Origin: Actinobacillus sp. GY-402
Lineage (GTDB): Bacteria; Pseudomonadota; Gammaproteobacteria; Enterobacterales; Pasteurellaceae
DNA length: 64,000 nt
Reading direction: 5' to 3'
NCBI RefSeq assembly: GCF_014843355.1
Contig: NZ_CP062137.1
Location: 682,001 to 746,000, forward strand
Positions 19,006 to 29,179 of the stretch are shown in pieces; within the stretch, counting starts at the first letter, position 1, and each line of letters opens with the position of its first letter. A program made the position numbers and the translations under genes. The notes below the pieces were generated by a model. That model searched no databases, was not told where the DNA came from, and saw only the letters and a list, made by a program, of their open reading frames with translations.

Positions 19006-19896
19006 TTACGTTTTTTCGGCTTTCATTCGCATTGCCCGTAAGAAAATGACGACGCCAATCCACACCAGAACATAACCGATTAAACGATCCGTCGATAATT
19101 CTTCGCCCAGCAGCAGAAAACCGCAAAGGAATTGCAGAGAAGGCGAAATGTATTGCAGCATACCGAGCAATGACATGGAAATCTGGCGGGCGCCCATGGC
19201 AAACCATAGCAACGGAATGGTGGTGGCCGCGCCGGAACCCAGCAACACCGCAAGTTGTAAACCGTCTAATTGGCTGAAAACCAAGGTATTTTGTGCGGCG
19301 CAGAATCCCAAATAAGCCAAGGCAAAAGGGGAAAGCAACAGGGTTTCCAGCGCCAACCCCGCTAAGGCTTCCATCGGCGCCAGTTTGCGGATTAAGGCGT
19401 AAAAACCGAAACTGCCCGCCAGCAGCAACGCCACCCACGGAATTTGTCCCGCCGGAACGGCCAACCACAAAATGCCGGCGCTCGCTGAGGCGAGCGCCAG
19501 AAGTTGGGCTTTATTTAATTTTTCTTTGAAGACCAACCAGCCGAGAAATACGTTAAATAACGGGTTTATAAAATAACCGAGGCTAGCGTCCAAAACATGT
19601 CGGTTGACCAGCGCCCATAAATAAACCAGCCAGTTAACGGCAATCAGAAACGCCGAAGTGAAGAATACGGCTAAAATGCGCGGCTGTCTGAACGCATGCA
19701 GCACGGCTTTGCCTTGTTTGAACACAAACAATAAAAAAATCGCAAACACCGCCGACCAAACAATCCGCTGCGCCAGAATTTGATCCGCCGGCATGGCGGA
19801 ATGATTGAGCGGATACCAATAGAGCGGAAACGTTCCCCAGGTTGCATAGCATAAAAAGGCGTAATGCCAGCCTTTAAGTTTAATGTTAAATGCCAT
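19006..19896 (-). CDS. rarD: EamA-family permease RarD
   Basis: RarD is a ten-helix membrane permease of the drug/metabolite transporter superfamily; its substrate is not firmly known. The protein has 296 residues and starts with the family pattern KGWHYAFLCYATWGTFPLYW. It also has ILAQRIVWS and the conserved stretch LGYFINPLFNVFLGWLVFKEK. AAGGAAAAAT precedes the ATG. A stable hairpin (19917-19946) lies 21 bases upstream of its start. Confidence 0.88.
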   Translation of the reverse strand: MAFNIKLKGWHYAFLCYATWGTFPLYWYPLNHSAMPADQILAQRIVWSAVFAIFLLFVFKQGKAVLHAFRQPRILAVFFTSAFLIAVNWLVYLWALVNRHVLDASLGYFINPLFNVFLGWLVFKEKLNKAQLLALASASAGILWLAVPAGQIPWVALLLAGSFGFYALIRKLAPMEALAGLALETLLLSPFALAYLGFCAAQNTLVFSQLDGLQLAVLLGSGAATTIPLLWFAMGARQISMSLLGMLQYISPSLQFLCGFLLLGEELSTDRLIGYVLVWIGVVIFLRAMRMKAEKT

Positions 19897-19916
19897 ATTT
19901 TTCCTTGATCGGAAAA

Positions 19917-19946
19917 GCGAATCCGTTCTTTCAAAAGCGGATTCGC
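19917..19946 (-). terminator. Hairpin just upstream of rarD
   Basis: GCGAATCCG and CGGATTCGC form a 9-base stem across 12 bases. On the minus strand it is followed by CTTTTCC. It probably ends the transcript that comes from the upstream phosphotransferase gene; if rarD shares that transcript it would act as an attenuator. Confidence 0.5.
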
Positions 19947-19964
19947 GCTAAATGATGTTACAGC

Positions 19965-20092
19965 AGGATTTGTCCGGAACGGACAGGATGCATCGGTTTA
20001 CCGAAATCTTCACTGATCCGCGTTATTCTGTCAACCGATTCTTCCGCGCGGAAAAATAGAACGCGGCGAACACAAAAGTGCGGGCGATTTTT
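19965..20092 (-). pseudogene. Possible C-terminal gene remnant downstream of the LtaS-like gene
   Basis: On the minus strand, in frame right after the LtaS-like stop codon, there is an open stretch of about 40 codons. It ends with a protein-like sequence (RISEDFGKPMHPVRSGQILL) and a stop, then a hairpin. It has no start codon of its own. It looks like the tail of a lost gene; the phrase PVRSGQ also occurs in MinC proteins but the rest does not match, so I do not name it. Confidence 0.3.
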
Positions 20093-20095
20093 TCG

Positions 20096-22054
20096 TTATT
20101 TTTTCTTTACGTCATTGTGCATTCTGTGCAGTTTTTGCTTATAGGCGTAACTGCCCCACAAAACATAGGCTAACGCCTGTTTTTTCATTTCATCGGGAAT
20201 TTGGATTGGTTCCAAACCGAGCTTCGATTTATCATATAGATAACCTTGAATTTCTTTGTTTTGTTGCAAAATAGCAAGCCGTTTATTACCGTCAATTTCA
20301 CGCATGTAACCGAAGGTTTTGTCATACTGCATTAACGCACGATTAGGGTTTTCGGCTTTGGTCAAATCATAACCGAGCATCGGGTAATCGCCGCTGATTC
20401 CCGCCAGCGAAAGTAATGTAGTAGGCATATCGATTTGGCTGACTAAGCGGGAATCACGTTTGGGCGGAATATTTTCACCTAAAATTAAAGCGGGAATATG
20501 GAAATTATTGACCGGCACGAATGAGGCGCCGCCTACGCGCGAATCATGATCGGCAATAACCAAGAAAACGGTATCTTGCCAATAATTGGATTTTTTAGCC
20601 AAATCAAAAAAATGCCCTAATGCGTAATCCGCATATTTTGCCGCGTTATTACGGGTTTCCTGCGGCTGTTCGTATAATTCGATTTTACCGGCCGGAAAAT
20701 CAAAAGGATCGTGATTGCTTGACGTAAACACCAAACTGAAAAACGGTTGCCCGTTCTGCTGAAGTGCGGTGAATTTTTCATGCGCTTTATTGAATAAATC
20801 TTCGTCGCTGACGCCCCAAGTGCTGGTAAATGACGGATTCACGTAATCTTTTTGATCGATAATTTCCTGAAAACCGTTACCGTAAAAAAAGCTTGCCATA
20901 TTATCGAAATGTTTTTCGCCGCCGTAAATAAACGCGGTGTGATAGCCTTGTTTGCCAAGCAATTCTGCGATCGTGAAAAAGCCTTGCTGGCTGCCGGTCA
21001 GTTTGACCACCGCGCGGGCGGGCGTCGGCGTGAAACCCGACGTGACGGCTTCAATGCCGCGCACGGAACGTGTTCCGGTGGCATAAAGGTTATCAAACAA
21101 CCAACCTTCCTCGGCCAGTTTGTCAAAATAAGGCGAAAGCGGTTTACCGCCAAGGGTGCCGATAAATTGTGCGCCCAAACTTTCTTCCAGAATAATCACG
21201 ATATTCTTAGGTTTGCTGCGATAGCTCGCCTGATTGCGCGTTAAAGTTGGCAAATCGGGAGAAATATAATCGCTAGCCGGGCGTTGACGGGCGGCTTTAA
21301 GCGTTTTTACTACCTCATCCAGAGACATTTTGCCGTAAATTTCGGAAGATTGATCTTCATCTTTCATTTGCTGAACGGCAAACAAAACCGAATAGCCGGA
21401 ATTGAGCACCAGAGAATTGACTAAGGGATCGGAAGAAAAGGCGACCATGGCAGGATTTATGCCGCGGTGTTGCAAACTCGAGCGAGCGCCTAAAAACATA
21501 AGACTGCCGATAATCAAGAAAACGACAGGACGCCGTTTCCAGGAAAAAGTATACAAATTCTGGCTTACTTTCTTCGCGAGCTTCCAAAATGCCCAAGCGC
21601 TTAGCGCCGTTAAAACCGGTGTTAAAATCAGTGCGACTAAATGGCCGTTGGTAAGCATGTTAAACACTTCTTTCGGGTAGATTAAGTATTCAACGAAAAG
21701 GCGGTTGGGGCGAGTATCGTAAGTATCAATAAACGCAGGCGTGGCAATCTCCATAAACGCAATGAAAGTACTCAATGCGGTTAAGCCGAAACGCACAATG
21801 AAATTAGCCCATTTTCCTAATGTATTATTACCGCCCAGGAATATTGCAATAATGACAAGCGGGGCAAACAACCAACAGAGCGAAGAGATATCAATACGAA
21901 TTCCTTGCAGCGCCATTGGCAACCAACCATTGACCGCTTCTACACGTTCTTGTTGCCATAATCCCAAAAGAATTCGGCTGGCGGATAAAAGAAGCAGGTT
22001 TGTTATAAAAAAGATAAAAATAGGGTAAGTTGGCCCAAGTTGTCGTTTAAACAT
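20096..22054 (-). CDS. LtaS-like membrane sulfatase/phosphotransferase
   Basis: This 652-residue protein joins about five N-terminal transmembrane helices to a periplasmic alkaline-phosphatase-fold domain, as in lipoteichoic acid synthase and related phosphoglycerol or phosphoethanolamine transferases. The metal-binding Glu is in IVIILEESLGAQFIG, the nucleophile Thr in YATGTRSVRGIEA, and the distal metal site in VIADHDSRVGG. It probably decorates an envelope glycan or lipid A, but the acceptor cannot be read from the sequence. Similar genes occur in Haemophilus. It is followed by the remnant at 19965-20092. Confidence 0.75.
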   Translation of the reverse strand: MFKRQLGPTYPIFIFFITNLLLLSASRILLGLWQQERVEAVNGWLPMALQGIRIDISSLCWLFAPLVIIAIFLGGNNTLGKWANFIVRFGLTALSTFIAFMEIATPAFIDTYDTRPNRLFVEYLIYPKEVFNMLTNGHLVALILTPVLTALSAWAFWKLAKKVSQNLYTFSWKRRPVVFLIIGSLMFLGARSSLQHRGINPAMVAFSSDPLVNSLVLNSGYSVLFAVQQMKDEDQSSEIYGKMSLDEVVKTLKAARQRPASDYISPDLPTLTRNQASYRSKPKNIVIILEESLGAQFIGTLGGKPLSPYFDKLAEEGWLFDNLYATGTRSVRGIEAVTSGFTPTPARAVVKLTGSQQGFFTIAELLGKQGYHTAFIYGGEKHFDNMASFFYGNGFQEIIDQKDYVNPSFTSTWGVSDEDLFNKAHEKFTALQQNGQPFFSLVFTSSNHDPFDFPAGKIELYEQPQETRNNAAKYADYALGHFFDLAKKSNYWQDTVFLVIADHDSRVGGASFVPVNNFHIPALILGENIPPKRDSRLVSQIDMPTTLLSLAGISGDYPMLGYDLTKAENPNRALMQYDKTFGYMREIDGNKRLAILQQNKEIQGYLYDKSKLGLEPIQIPDEMKKQALAYVLWGSYAYKQKLHRMHNDVKKK

Positions 22055-22120
22055 AATGTTTCCTAAAAATCATGGATGTTCATAAATTAGCATCGTAGAA
22101 TTAGCATAAAATTAGCCCTG

Positions 22121-22873
22121 TTACAGGCGATTCAAATAGTTTCTTCCTAACGCATTCATTTGACGTAAAATCCAGGTCTGTCTGCGTTTTACCCACGGAC
22201 CGGGAGCGTTGACTTTGTAAACAATCGGATTAGGCAAAACGGCAACCAGTAGCGCCGCTTCCGAAGGCGTCAGATTCTGGGCGGATTTTCTGAAGTAATA
22301 GCGACTGGCGGCTTCAACGCCGAAAATACCGTTGCCGAATTCGGCGATGTTCAAATAGACTTCAAGAATACGTTTTTTCGACCAAAGTAATTCCAGCGAT
22401 AAGGTGACCGGCACTTCCAGACTTTTGCGTAACCAGCTTTGACCGTGCCATAAATACAGATTTTTGGCGGTTTGCTGGCTGATGGTGGAAGCACCGCGAA
22501 TGCGCTTGGAGGTTTCGTTGTGTTTGAATGCTTTTTCGATGGCAAGCCAATCAAAACCCCAATGGGTCGGGAAGTTTTGATCTTCCGCCGCAATGACGGC
22601 AAGTTGTATGTTCGGGGAAATTTTATCCAGATTAACCCAATCGTAACGGACGTCGTAATCAAAATCGAGCCGAATTAAACGGCTGATTTTTTGTTGCGCG
22701 ATGTAAGCGGAAAAAGGAATGGGGAGAAAACGGAAAAGCAGGGTGACGACAAAAAATGTCAACAAAAAACATAAGAAAAATCGCCCGCACTTTCTTTGGG
22801 CCAGACTTTTTCCTAATCGGAAGAACGTGCGGAGAATGGTTAAACTGAACAGTTTATGGCTGCGTTTTGGCAT
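22121..22873 (-). CDS. mtgA: Monofunctional peptidoglycan glycosyltransferase
   Basis: MtgA polymerises lipid II into glycan strands (GT51 family). It has 250 residues and one N-terminal transmembrane helix (about 30-50). The catalytic Glu lies in [17 protein letters not shown], followed by [17 protein letters not shown] and [20 protein letters not shown], the usual GT51 motifs. Its start overlaps the end of trpR by 20 bases, which suggests slt, trpR and mtgA can be read as a set. Confidence 0.93.
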   Translation of the reverse strand: MPKRSHKLFSLTILRTFFRLGKSLAQRKCGRFFLCFLLTFFVVTLLFRFLPIPFSAYIAQQKISRLIRLDFDYDVRYDWVNLDKISPNIQLAVIAAEDQNFPTHWGFDWLAIEKAFKHNETSKRIRGASTISQQTAKNLYLWHGQSWLRKSLEVPVTLSLELLWSKKRILEVYLNIAEFGNGIFGVEAASRYYFRKSAQNLTPSEAALLVAVLPNPIVYKVNAPGPWVKRRQTWILRQMNALGRNYLNRL

Positions 22874-23159
22874 CGACTTGCTCTTTCACCCAGGCCAGAA
22901 AGTCGGGATCCATCATTTTCAACATATTGGAACCGCGTGTAATGGTTGCCGCACTGGTACTCAGATTTTGCTGAATTTCCCGCTGCGGCACGTTTTTATC
23001 CAATAGTTGCGCCACAATTTGCAGACGCAAGCCCACCGCATCTCGTTCGTCCGGAGTAAGCAAAAGCGTCAGAAATTCCTGTTCTTTGCCTTCTTCAAAT
23101 GCCGTACGCAGTGTTTCGATAAAGGTGTTCCAATGATCCATATTGCGGCTGATGTACAT
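22854..23159 (-). CDS. trpR: Trp operon repressor
   Basis: TrpR binds tryptophan and represses trp genes and itself. It has 101 residues, as usual. The helix-turn-helix [21 protein letters not shown] is clear, and so is the core [21 protein letters not shown]. It lies between slt and mtgA in the same direction, as slt-trpR does in enteric bacteria. A TrpR operator lies 15-31 bases before the start codon. Confidence 0.94.
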   Translation of the reverse strand: MYISRNMDHWNTFIETLRTAFEEGKEQEFLTLLLTPDERDAVGLRLQIVAQLLDKNVPQREIQQNLSTSAATITRGSNMLKMMDPDFLAWVKEQVDAKTQP

Positions 23160-23174
23160 AGCAGTCTCCGATTA

Positions 23175-23190
23175 CACTATTAAACTAGTG
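23175..23190. promoter_or_regulatory. Candidate TrpR operator
   Basis: CACTA-TTAAAC-TAGTG has perfect 5-base arms. On the coding strand (CACTAGTTTAATAGTG) it closely follows the TrpR consensus CTAGTTAACTAG. It lies between the slt stop and the trpR start, so it fits autoregulation. Confidence 0.65.
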
Positions 23191-23193
23191 CAA

Positions 23194-25215
23194 TTAGTAT
23201 AACCGATCCGATTCTTCTTTTGAAAATAATTGTTGCGGTTGCGCCTGCAAAATTTGGTAATAACTGTCGTAAGTCAAGACGTTTTGCACATAACCGCGGG
23301 TTTCAAAAAACGGAATCGACGCGACAAATTCTGCCATAGACAAACGGTTATTGGCTTTTGCCAGCCATTTATCCACGCGTTCCGCCCCGGCATTATAAGC
23401 GGCGGCGATAAGAATACGATTGTCGCCGTATTTGTTTTGTAATTCCTGTAAATGCGCCGTGCCGAGCATAATATTGTTAAACGGCTCAAATAACTGACTT
23501 TCATTGTTATACGGCAACTGCGCGCGGGTGGCGGTCAGTTTTGCCGTGGCCGGTAAGAGCTGCATTAAACCGCGGGCATTGGCGGAAGACACGACATTCG
23601 GACGCCATGCGCTTTCCTGTCGGGCGATCGCCATGGCGAAAGTGCGGTGGATTTTTTTGCCGTTTAAGTGCAAATCAAACAAGTCGGGATAAGCGTTAGG
23701 CAGACGCAGGCTGACATAATCCCAGGCCTTCGCCTGAATGGTGGCTTCTACGCTTAAATCATACCAACCTTGTTTTTCCGCATATTGAGCCAGGCGCAGT
23801 TTTTGTTCGAAGGATGCCGCATCCATCAAGGTTTTCCATTCGCTGTACATGCTGGCGGTGTTATTCAACGCCCGCAATTCCGCAATTCTTGCCAACGGTG
23901 CGGCAAATTCCTGTTCCACTTTAGCGAGAGGATTTTGCCCTTCCGTTGTGGATTCGCGCAAGGTTTCCATCGTCGGTTTATACGGCTGACCCAATTCGTA
24001 AGCCGCAAGCATGCCGTAGAATCCGCGGGTTTTGGAAAGTGCGGTCAAAATTTGTTTAGATTTTTCGGCATCGCTGTTTTTAGCCAGCCAATATTGCCAT
24101 TCGTCTTTTTGGCGAGTGGATTCCGATAATAAATTTAACCAGTCCGCAGTGGCGGTTTTTTCGCGAATCGCCATACGGATACGGCGTTCGGTTAATTTTT
24201 CGTCTTTTAGAGTCGGCAACTGTTGATCGCGCCAGGCTTTGAATTCGGCGTTTTCGCTGTCGAAGAACTGCGCCAGATAAAGTTTTTTCCAGTCGTTCAC
24301 CTGAGATGGGGTCAATTCAAAACTTTTTGCCCAGGTTTCAAATTTTTCAAAATATTTTGCCGGATCTTTAACCTGTTCTTCCGTTAAGGTTTTTACGTAA
24401 GCGGGAAATATCGCCAATAAAACGCGTTTTTCCAACGGTTTGTTCGGAATAATATCAATATAAAAACGGTTGTCTTCATCCGTCAGTTTTTGCGGAGAAG
24501 CGAGTAGCGCACGCAAATCCGCCACCCAGCGTTGATTTTTTTCGTCTTTAAGCTGATTTTGTAAATGGCTAAGCAGGGTTCCGTTACCTTGTTCGAATGC
24601 CATCACGGCGCGCTGGCGGGCGAGTTCCGGCGTTAAACCGCCCTGTTCGTGCCATTGGTTTAACAGCGCATCGCACTGACTCGGCAAACTGCTGCCTGTC
24701 AGCCACAATACGGTGAGATCTTCCTGAGGCAATTTAGGTGTAAGTGCGGGCGATTTTTCATTCGTTTTTTCGTTTGTTTTATCCTGACTGTTCGGTAACG
24801 AATTGGCTTTTGCCTGTACCAGAATACATTGAGAACCCATATCCAGCGGCAAATTGGCGCCGTTGGCCAGAATCGTTTGCCAGTCTTGTTTTTCCTGCAA
24901 CGAGCGGACCCATTCTTTTTTCAGACGATTGGCAAACGGCAAAGTCGGATTGGCTTGTTGATAAGCTTCAATATCGGAAAGACTGAGGTTGTCTTTATCG
25001 GCGTTAAGCAGTTGATATTGAGCATAAGGATAAAGCGGATAATCTTTGATTTGTGCAAGCAGGATTTTGGCTAAATTCCGAGTCGGTTCACTTTGGGAAA
25101 TGGAAAGCAGCTCACCGATTTTTTGGTAGGTAGCGCGTTGCTGTGTTAAATCGGCGCCGGCGGAAAATGAAATAACGGACGTCAACAGGGCAACGGATAA
25201 AGTAGAAAGCTTCAT
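23194..25215 (-). CDS. slt: Soluble lytic murein transglycosylase
   Basis: Slt70 cleaves glycan strands of peptidoglycan to form 1,6-anhydro ends in the periplasm. It has 673 residues with a signal peptide ending at about residue 21 (SFSAGA). A long alpha-helical ring of about 450 residues is followed by the catalytic domain with Glu in ARQESAWRPNV, then SSANARGLMQLLPATA and AAYNAGAERVDKWL. It precedes trpR, an arrangement shared with E. coli. Confidence 0.93.
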   Translation of the reverse strand: MKLSTLSVALLTSVISFSAGADLTQQRATYQKIGELLSISQSEPTRNLAKILLAQIKDYPLYPYAQYQLLNADKDNLSLSDIEAYQQANPTLPFANRLKKEWVRSLQEKQDWQTILANGANLPLDMGSQCILVQAKANSLPNSQDKTNEKTNEKSPALTPKLPQEDLTVLWLTGSSLPSQCDALLNQWHEQGGLTPELARQRAVMAFEQGNGTLLSHLQNQLKDEKNQRWVADLRALLASPQKLTDEDNRFYIDIIPNKPLEKRVLLAIFPAYVKTLTEEQVKDPAKYFEKFETWAKSFELTPSQVNDWKKLYLAQFFDSENAEFKAWRDQQLPTLKDEKLTERRIRMAIREKTATADWLNLLSESTRQKDEWQYWLAKNSDAEKSKQILTALSKTRGFYGMLAAYELGQPYKPTMETLRESTTEGQNPLAKVEQEFAAPLARIAELRALNNTASMYSEWKTLMDAASFEQKLRLAQYAEKQGWYDLSVEATIQAKAWDYVSLRLPNAYPDLFDLHLNGKKIHRTFAMAIARQESAWRPNVVSSANARGLMQLLPATAKLTATRAQLPYNNESQLFEPFNNIMLGTAHLQELQNKYGDNRILIAAAYNAGAERVDKWLAKANNRLSMAEFVASIPFFETRGYVQNVLTYDSYYQILQAQPQQLFSKEESDRLY

Positions 25216-25304
25216 ATTTTTCCTAGTAGTTTAAATGTACGGTCAAGTTTAGTATAATCCCACAGATTTTAGTTATCTCAGTTCAATTAGACAACAGGTT
25301 TTTT

Positions 25305-26177
25305 GTGAGTTCATTTTTATTTCCAACGTTTCAGTCCATGTACGGCAGGGAGCGGCGCTTAGGTAAGCGGATTCGCTCTTTTTTTCGTTATTATTTTTAT
25401 ACGCAACGTTATAAAGCCGAAATTCGGGAATTTTTGCAATATTTGCAACAGCATCCGCAATGGCAGCCTGTGTTTGAGCAAAACGGATATCGTTTTAATG
25501 CATTGCTGGCGAAATTTTGTGATCGTCGTTTTTCGGCGCAGGAACGGTTATCCGCTATAAAATATACTTTTGACGGCGCGGAGCAACATTGGGGCAATGA
25601 AATTTGCCGTCGTTTAGTGACACGGCAAAGTCTATTGCTGGCGCAATTAACCGAGGATTGGGGCGCGTATCTGAATATTAACGCCATTGATCCGTTCGAG
25701 GGTTTTTTTTCGCTTAACATTAAAAATCTCGACGGGCGTTCGGTATATGACGCCTCATTCACCTTTTTGCCGGATAATCGGATTCTGATTGCCTCGGTGC
25801 AAGGACCGAAAGGCGAAGATGCGCAGGAATGGGTGAAAACGGCGACCAAACAATTACACGGCGTGCGTCCGATGTACATGATTGTGAACGTGTTTAAATC
25901 CTTGGCGGAGGCGCTGGATTGCGAGTTGCTCGGTATCGCCCATAAAAATCAGGCGAAATATCGTTGGAACGATCATTCCAAGTTATTGTTCAATTATGAT
26001 GAATTCTGGCGGGAAAACGAAGGTGAGCCGAATGAACAGGGATATTGGCGTTTGCCGTTGGAAATTGAACGTAAACCGTTGGAAGAGATTCAAAGCAAAA
26101 AGCGTTCCATGTACCGTAAGCGTTACGACATGTTTGATGATATGCGGCAGTCCGTGCGGGCTTTTTTTCATAAATAG
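25305..26177 (+). CDS. VirK/YbjX family protein (DUF535)
   Basis: This 290-residue soluble protein belongs to the VirK/YbjX family, which is linked in enteric bacteria to envelope stress and resistance to cationic peptides; its chemistry is unknown. Family features include YEDW-like positions (LTEDWGAYLNINAIDPFEG), SVQGPKG and the C-terminal block NDHSKLLFNYDEFWRENEG. The start is GTG with a weak AGG ahead; a TATAAT lies near 25252. cmk begins about 9 bases after its stop, so the two are probably co-transcribed. Confidence 0.8.
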   Translation: MSSFLFPTFQSMYGRERRLGKRIRSFFRYYFYTQRYKAEIREFLQYLQQHPQWQPVFEQNGYRFNALLAKFCDRRFSAQERLSAIKYTFDGAEQHWGNEICRRLVTRQSLLLAQLTEDWGAYLNINAIDPFEGFFSLNIKNLDGRSVYDASFTFLPDNRILIASVQGPKGEDAQEWVKTATKQLHGVRPMYMIVNVFKSLAEALDCELLGIAHKNQAKYRWNDHSKLLFNYDEFWRENEGEPNEQGYWRLPLEIERKPLEEIQSKKRSMYRKRYDMFDDMRQSVRAFFHK

Positions 26178-26186
26178 GATGTGATG

Positions 26187-26879
26187 ATGACGAATATGGT
26201 GATTACGGTTGACGGTCCGAGCGGCGCGGGTAAAGGCACGCTTTGTTATGCGTTGGCGGAAAAATTGGGTTTTGCGCTGTTGGACAGCGGCGCCATTTAT
26301 CGCGTAACGGCTTTGGCGGCGCTGAAAACTCAGGAACAAGGCAAAAGTGCGGTCAAATTAGACGATGAATTTGCGTTGGCGGAATTAGCCCGAAATCTGA
26401 AGATTCAATTTTTACCGACAAACGGGGAAGTGCAGATTCTTTTAAACGGCGAAAACGTCAGCCGGCAAATCCGTACTCAGGAAGTGGCGGATGCGGCGTC
26501 CAAAGTTGCCGTCTTTCCTGCCGTGCGAGCCGCATTATTACGGCTTCAGCAAGATTTCTCCAAACAAGGAAAAGGGCTGATTGCCGACGGCCGCGACATG
26601 GGAACGGTGGTGTTTCCGAATGCTCAAGTGAAACTGTTTTTAGACGCCAGCGCGGAAGAACGTGCAAAAAGACGATATAAACAGTTGCAAAGTAAAGGGA
26701 TTGATGGTAACTTTGCGCAGATTTTAGCCGAGATTAAAGAACGGGATTTTCGTGATAGAAATCGCCCGGTTGCGCCGCTTAAACCCGCCGATGACGCGTT
26801 ACTGCTCGACAGTACGGAACTCAGCATTGAAGAAGTGATTGCGCAGGCGTTAAAATATATCGAATCCAAAACGGCTTAA
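26187..26879 (+). CDS. cmk: Cytidylate kinase
   Basis: Cmk phosphorylates CMP and dCMP. It has about 230 residues with the P-loop [11 protein letters not shown], the CMP-binding region LLDSGAIYR, and [12 protein letters not shown]. Three in-frame starts lie together (GTG 26181, ATG 26184, ATG 26187); I take 26187, which is 7 bases after AGGA. A USS (about 26343) is embedded in the coding sequence as KSAVK. rpsA follows, as in many gamma-proteobacteria. Confidence 0.93.
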   Translation: MTNMVITVDGPSGAGKGTLCYALAEKLGFALLDSGAIYRVTALAALKTQEQGKSAVKLDDEFALAELARNLKIQFLPTNGEVQILLNGENVSRQIRTQEVADAASKVAVFPAVRAALLRLQQDFSKQGKGLIADGRDMGTVVFPNAQVKLFLDASAEERAKRRYKQLQSKGIDGNFAQILAEIKERDFRDRNRPVAPLKPADDALLLDSTELSIEEVIAQALKYIESKTA

Positions 26880-26982
26880 TTATTTTTAACCGGTTTATTC
26901 ACGGAAGAATAAACATTATTACCAACCCCACTTATGACGGATTGTGAGTGGACGTTATTAACCCAAAGAAAGAAGATTAAAT

Positions 26983-28635
26983 ATGTCAGAATCTTTTGCT
27001 CAACTATTTGAAGAATCACTACAAAACCTTGAAACTCAACGTTTAGGTTCTATCATCAACGGTACTGTCGTTGCTATCGAAAAAGGCTTTGTATACGTAG
27101 ACGCAGGTTTAAAATCCGAAGCGCGCATTCCGGCTGAAGAATTCACCAACGCTCAAGGCGAAATTGACGTTAAAGTCGGCGACGTTGTTAACGTTGCGTT
27201 GGACGCCGTTGAAGACGGTTACGGTGAAACTAAACTTTCCCGTGAAAAAGCGGTACGTCACGAGTCTTGGATCGAATTAGAAAAAGCGTTTGAAGCGCAG
27301 GCAAACGTTGTTGGTTTAATCAACGGTAAAGTGAAAGGTGGCTTCACAGTTGAGTTAAACGGTGTTCGCGCATTCTTACCGGGTTCATTAGTTGATACGC
27401 GTCCGAGCCGTGATGCCGATCACCTATTAGGTAAAGAATTAGAATTCAAAGTTATCAAATTAGACCAAAAACGTAACAACGTGGTTGTTTCACGTCGTGC
27501 GGTAATCGAATCGGAAAGTTCGGCGGATCGCGATGAAGTATTAGCGAACTTAGCTGAAGGCGCCGAAGTAAAAGGTATCGTTAAAAACTTGACCGAATAC
27601 GGTGCATTCGTTGATTTAGGCGGCGTTGACGGTTTATTACACATCACGGATATGGCTTGGAAACGTGTTAAACACCCAAGCGAAATCGTGAACGTAGGCG
27701 ATGAAATTACCGTTAAAGTATTAAAATTTGACAAAGAACGTACGCGCGTATCTTTAGGCTTAAAACAATTAGGCCAGGATCCATGGGTAGCGATTGCTGA
27801 AAATCATCCTGTCGGTAGCAAATTAACCGGTAAAGTGACTAACTTAACCGATTACGGTTGTTTTGTTGAAATTTTAGACGGCGTTGAAGGTTTGGTTCAC
27901 GTATCCGAAATGGATTGGACAAACAAAAACATCCATCCTTCAAAAGTTGTAAGCTTAGGTGATACCGTTGAAGTGATGGTATTAGAAATCGACGAAGAAC
28001 GTCGTCGTATTTCTTTAGGCTTGAAACAATGCAAACCGAATCCGTGGTTGCAATTTGCGGAAACTCACAACAAAGGTGACAAAGTTTCAGGTAAAATCAA
28101 ATCCATTACCGATTTCGGTATCTTTATCGGTCTTGAAGGCGGTATCGACGGTTTAGTTCACTTATCCGATATTTCCTGGAATGTTCAAGGTGAAGAAGCC
28201 GTTCGTAACTACAAAAAAGGCGATGAAGTCGAAGCCGTTGTTTTACAGGTTGATTCGGCTAAAGAACGTATCTCTTTAGGTATCAAACAACTGGAAGATG
28301 ATCCGTTCAATAACTTCGTATCAGTTAATAAAAAAGGTGCGGTATTGTCCGCCACTGTAGTTGAAGCTGATGCGAAAGGCGCTAAAGTTGAATTAGCGGG
28401 CGGTGTTGAAGGTTATATCCGTGCGGCGGATTTAACGGATGAAGTGGCCGCAGGCGACGTTATTGAAGCGAAATTCACCGGCGTTGACCGTAAAGCACGT
28501 ATTGTTCACTTATCAGTGAAAGCGAAAGATCAAGCGGAAGAAGCCGCCGCACTTGCAAGCGTGAACAGCAAACAAGAAGAAGTTGCTATTCCTAACGCAA
28601 TGGCAGCCGCTTTCCAAGCTGCAAAGGGTGAATAA
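26983..28635 (+). CDS. rpsA: 30S ribosomal protein S1
   Basis: S1 binds mRNA on the small subunit and helps load structured messages. It has 550 residues with six S1 repeats; the repeats at about 190-260, 275-345, 360-435 and 450-520 show the pattern GxVxxxxxYGxFVxL. A leader of about 100 bases precedes it, with only a modest GAAAGAAG ribosome site. In E. coli the equivalent leader is used by S1 to control its own translation, so the same is likely here. Codon use is strongly biased, as expected for a highly expressed gene. Confidence 0.96.
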   Translation: MSESFAQLFEESLQNLETQRLGSIINGTVVAIEKGFVYVDAGLKSEARIPAEEFTNAQGEIDVKVGDVVNVALDAVEDGYGETKLSREKAVRHESWIELEKAFEAQANVVGLINGKVKGGFTVELNGVRAFLPGSLVDTRPSRDADHLLGKELEFKVIKLDQKRNNVVVSRRAVIESESSADRDEVLANLAEGAEVKGIVKNLTEYGAFVDLGGVDGLLHITDMAWKRVKHPSEIVNVGDEITVKVLKFDKERTRVSLGLKQLGQDPWVAIAENHPVGSKLTGKVTNLTDYGCFVEILDGVEGLVHVSEMDWTNKNIHPSKVVSLGDTVEVMVLEIDEERRRISLGLKQCKPNPWLQFAETHNKGDKVSGKIKSITDFGIFIGLEGGIDGLVHLSDISWNVQGEEAVRNYKKGDEVEAVVLQVDSAKERISLGIKQLEDDPFNNFVSVNKKGAVLSATVVEADAKGAKVELAGGVEGYIRAADLTDEVAAGDVIEAKFTGVDRKARIVHLSVKAKDQAEEAAALASVNSKQEEVAIPNAMAAAFQAAKGE

Positions 28636-28662
28636 GTTTATTCCTTCCCTTAATTAACTTGA

Positions 28663-28688
28663 AACCGGTGGGTTTCGGCCCATCGGTT
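28663..28688 (+). terminator. Hairpin after rpsA
   Basis: AACCGGTGGG-TTTCGG-CCCATCGGTT forms a 10-base stem with one mismatch. The T tail is weak, so some readthrough into ihfB is likely. A single USS (about 28738) follows. Confidence 0.55.
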
Positions 28689-28788
28689 ATTCCATGTTTA
28701 CCAGTGAAACAACGTGATTTTTTATGGTTAACTTTAGAAAAGTGCGGTCAAAAATGACGTTGTTTTATTAAACAAAGGATAAGAGGCG

Positions 28789-29073
28789 ATGACTAAGTCT
28801 GAATTAATCGAAGTATTAGCGAGAAAAAATCCCTCAATTTCAATGAAGATTGTCGAAAGTTCAGTGAAAGAAATACTGGAGCAAATGTCAGGTTCTTTAG
28901 AAAATAGCGATCGCATTGAAATTCGCGGCTTTGGCAGTTTTTCATTACATTTTCGTCAACCGCGTTTAGGGCGTAATCCTAAAACCGGCGAAAGTGTGAA
29001 GTTGGACGCAAAATGCGTTCCGCATTTTAAAGCCGGTAAAGAGTTGAAAGAACGGGTTGATTTTAAAGTTTAA
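28789..29073 (+). CDS. ihfB: Integration host factor beta subunit
   Basis: IhfB pairs with IhfA to bend DNA at specific sites in recombination, replication and transcription. It has 94 residues, the family length. The HU/IHF signature [20 protein letters not shown] is complete, including the Arg-Pro region of the beta arm. Its place after rpsA is the same as in E. coli. Confidence 0.96.
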   Translation: MTKSELIEVLARKNPSISMKIVESSVKEILEQMSGSLENSDRIEIRGFGSFSLHFRQPRLGRNPKTGESVKLDAKCVPHFKAGKELKERVDFKV

Positions 29074-29104
29074 TACGGCACTCAATTTGTGAAATTCATC
29101 ATGA

Positions 29105-29130
29105 AACGACACCTCGGGTGTCGTTTTTTA
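29105..29130 (+). terminator. Rho-independent terminator after ihfB
   Basis: AACGACACC-TCG-GGTGTCGTT followed by TTTTT is a perfect 9-base stem with a T run. Confidence 0.88.
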
Positions 29131-29179
29131 TATTTATTTTTGGCATAATGTAATCGCTTTATCTGTAGGAGAGGGCAGT

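Noticed and set aside
25409-25879. 156-codon minus-strand frame opposite the VirK-like gene
   Set aside because: No domain or start signal was found, and the plus-strand protein belongs to a known family.
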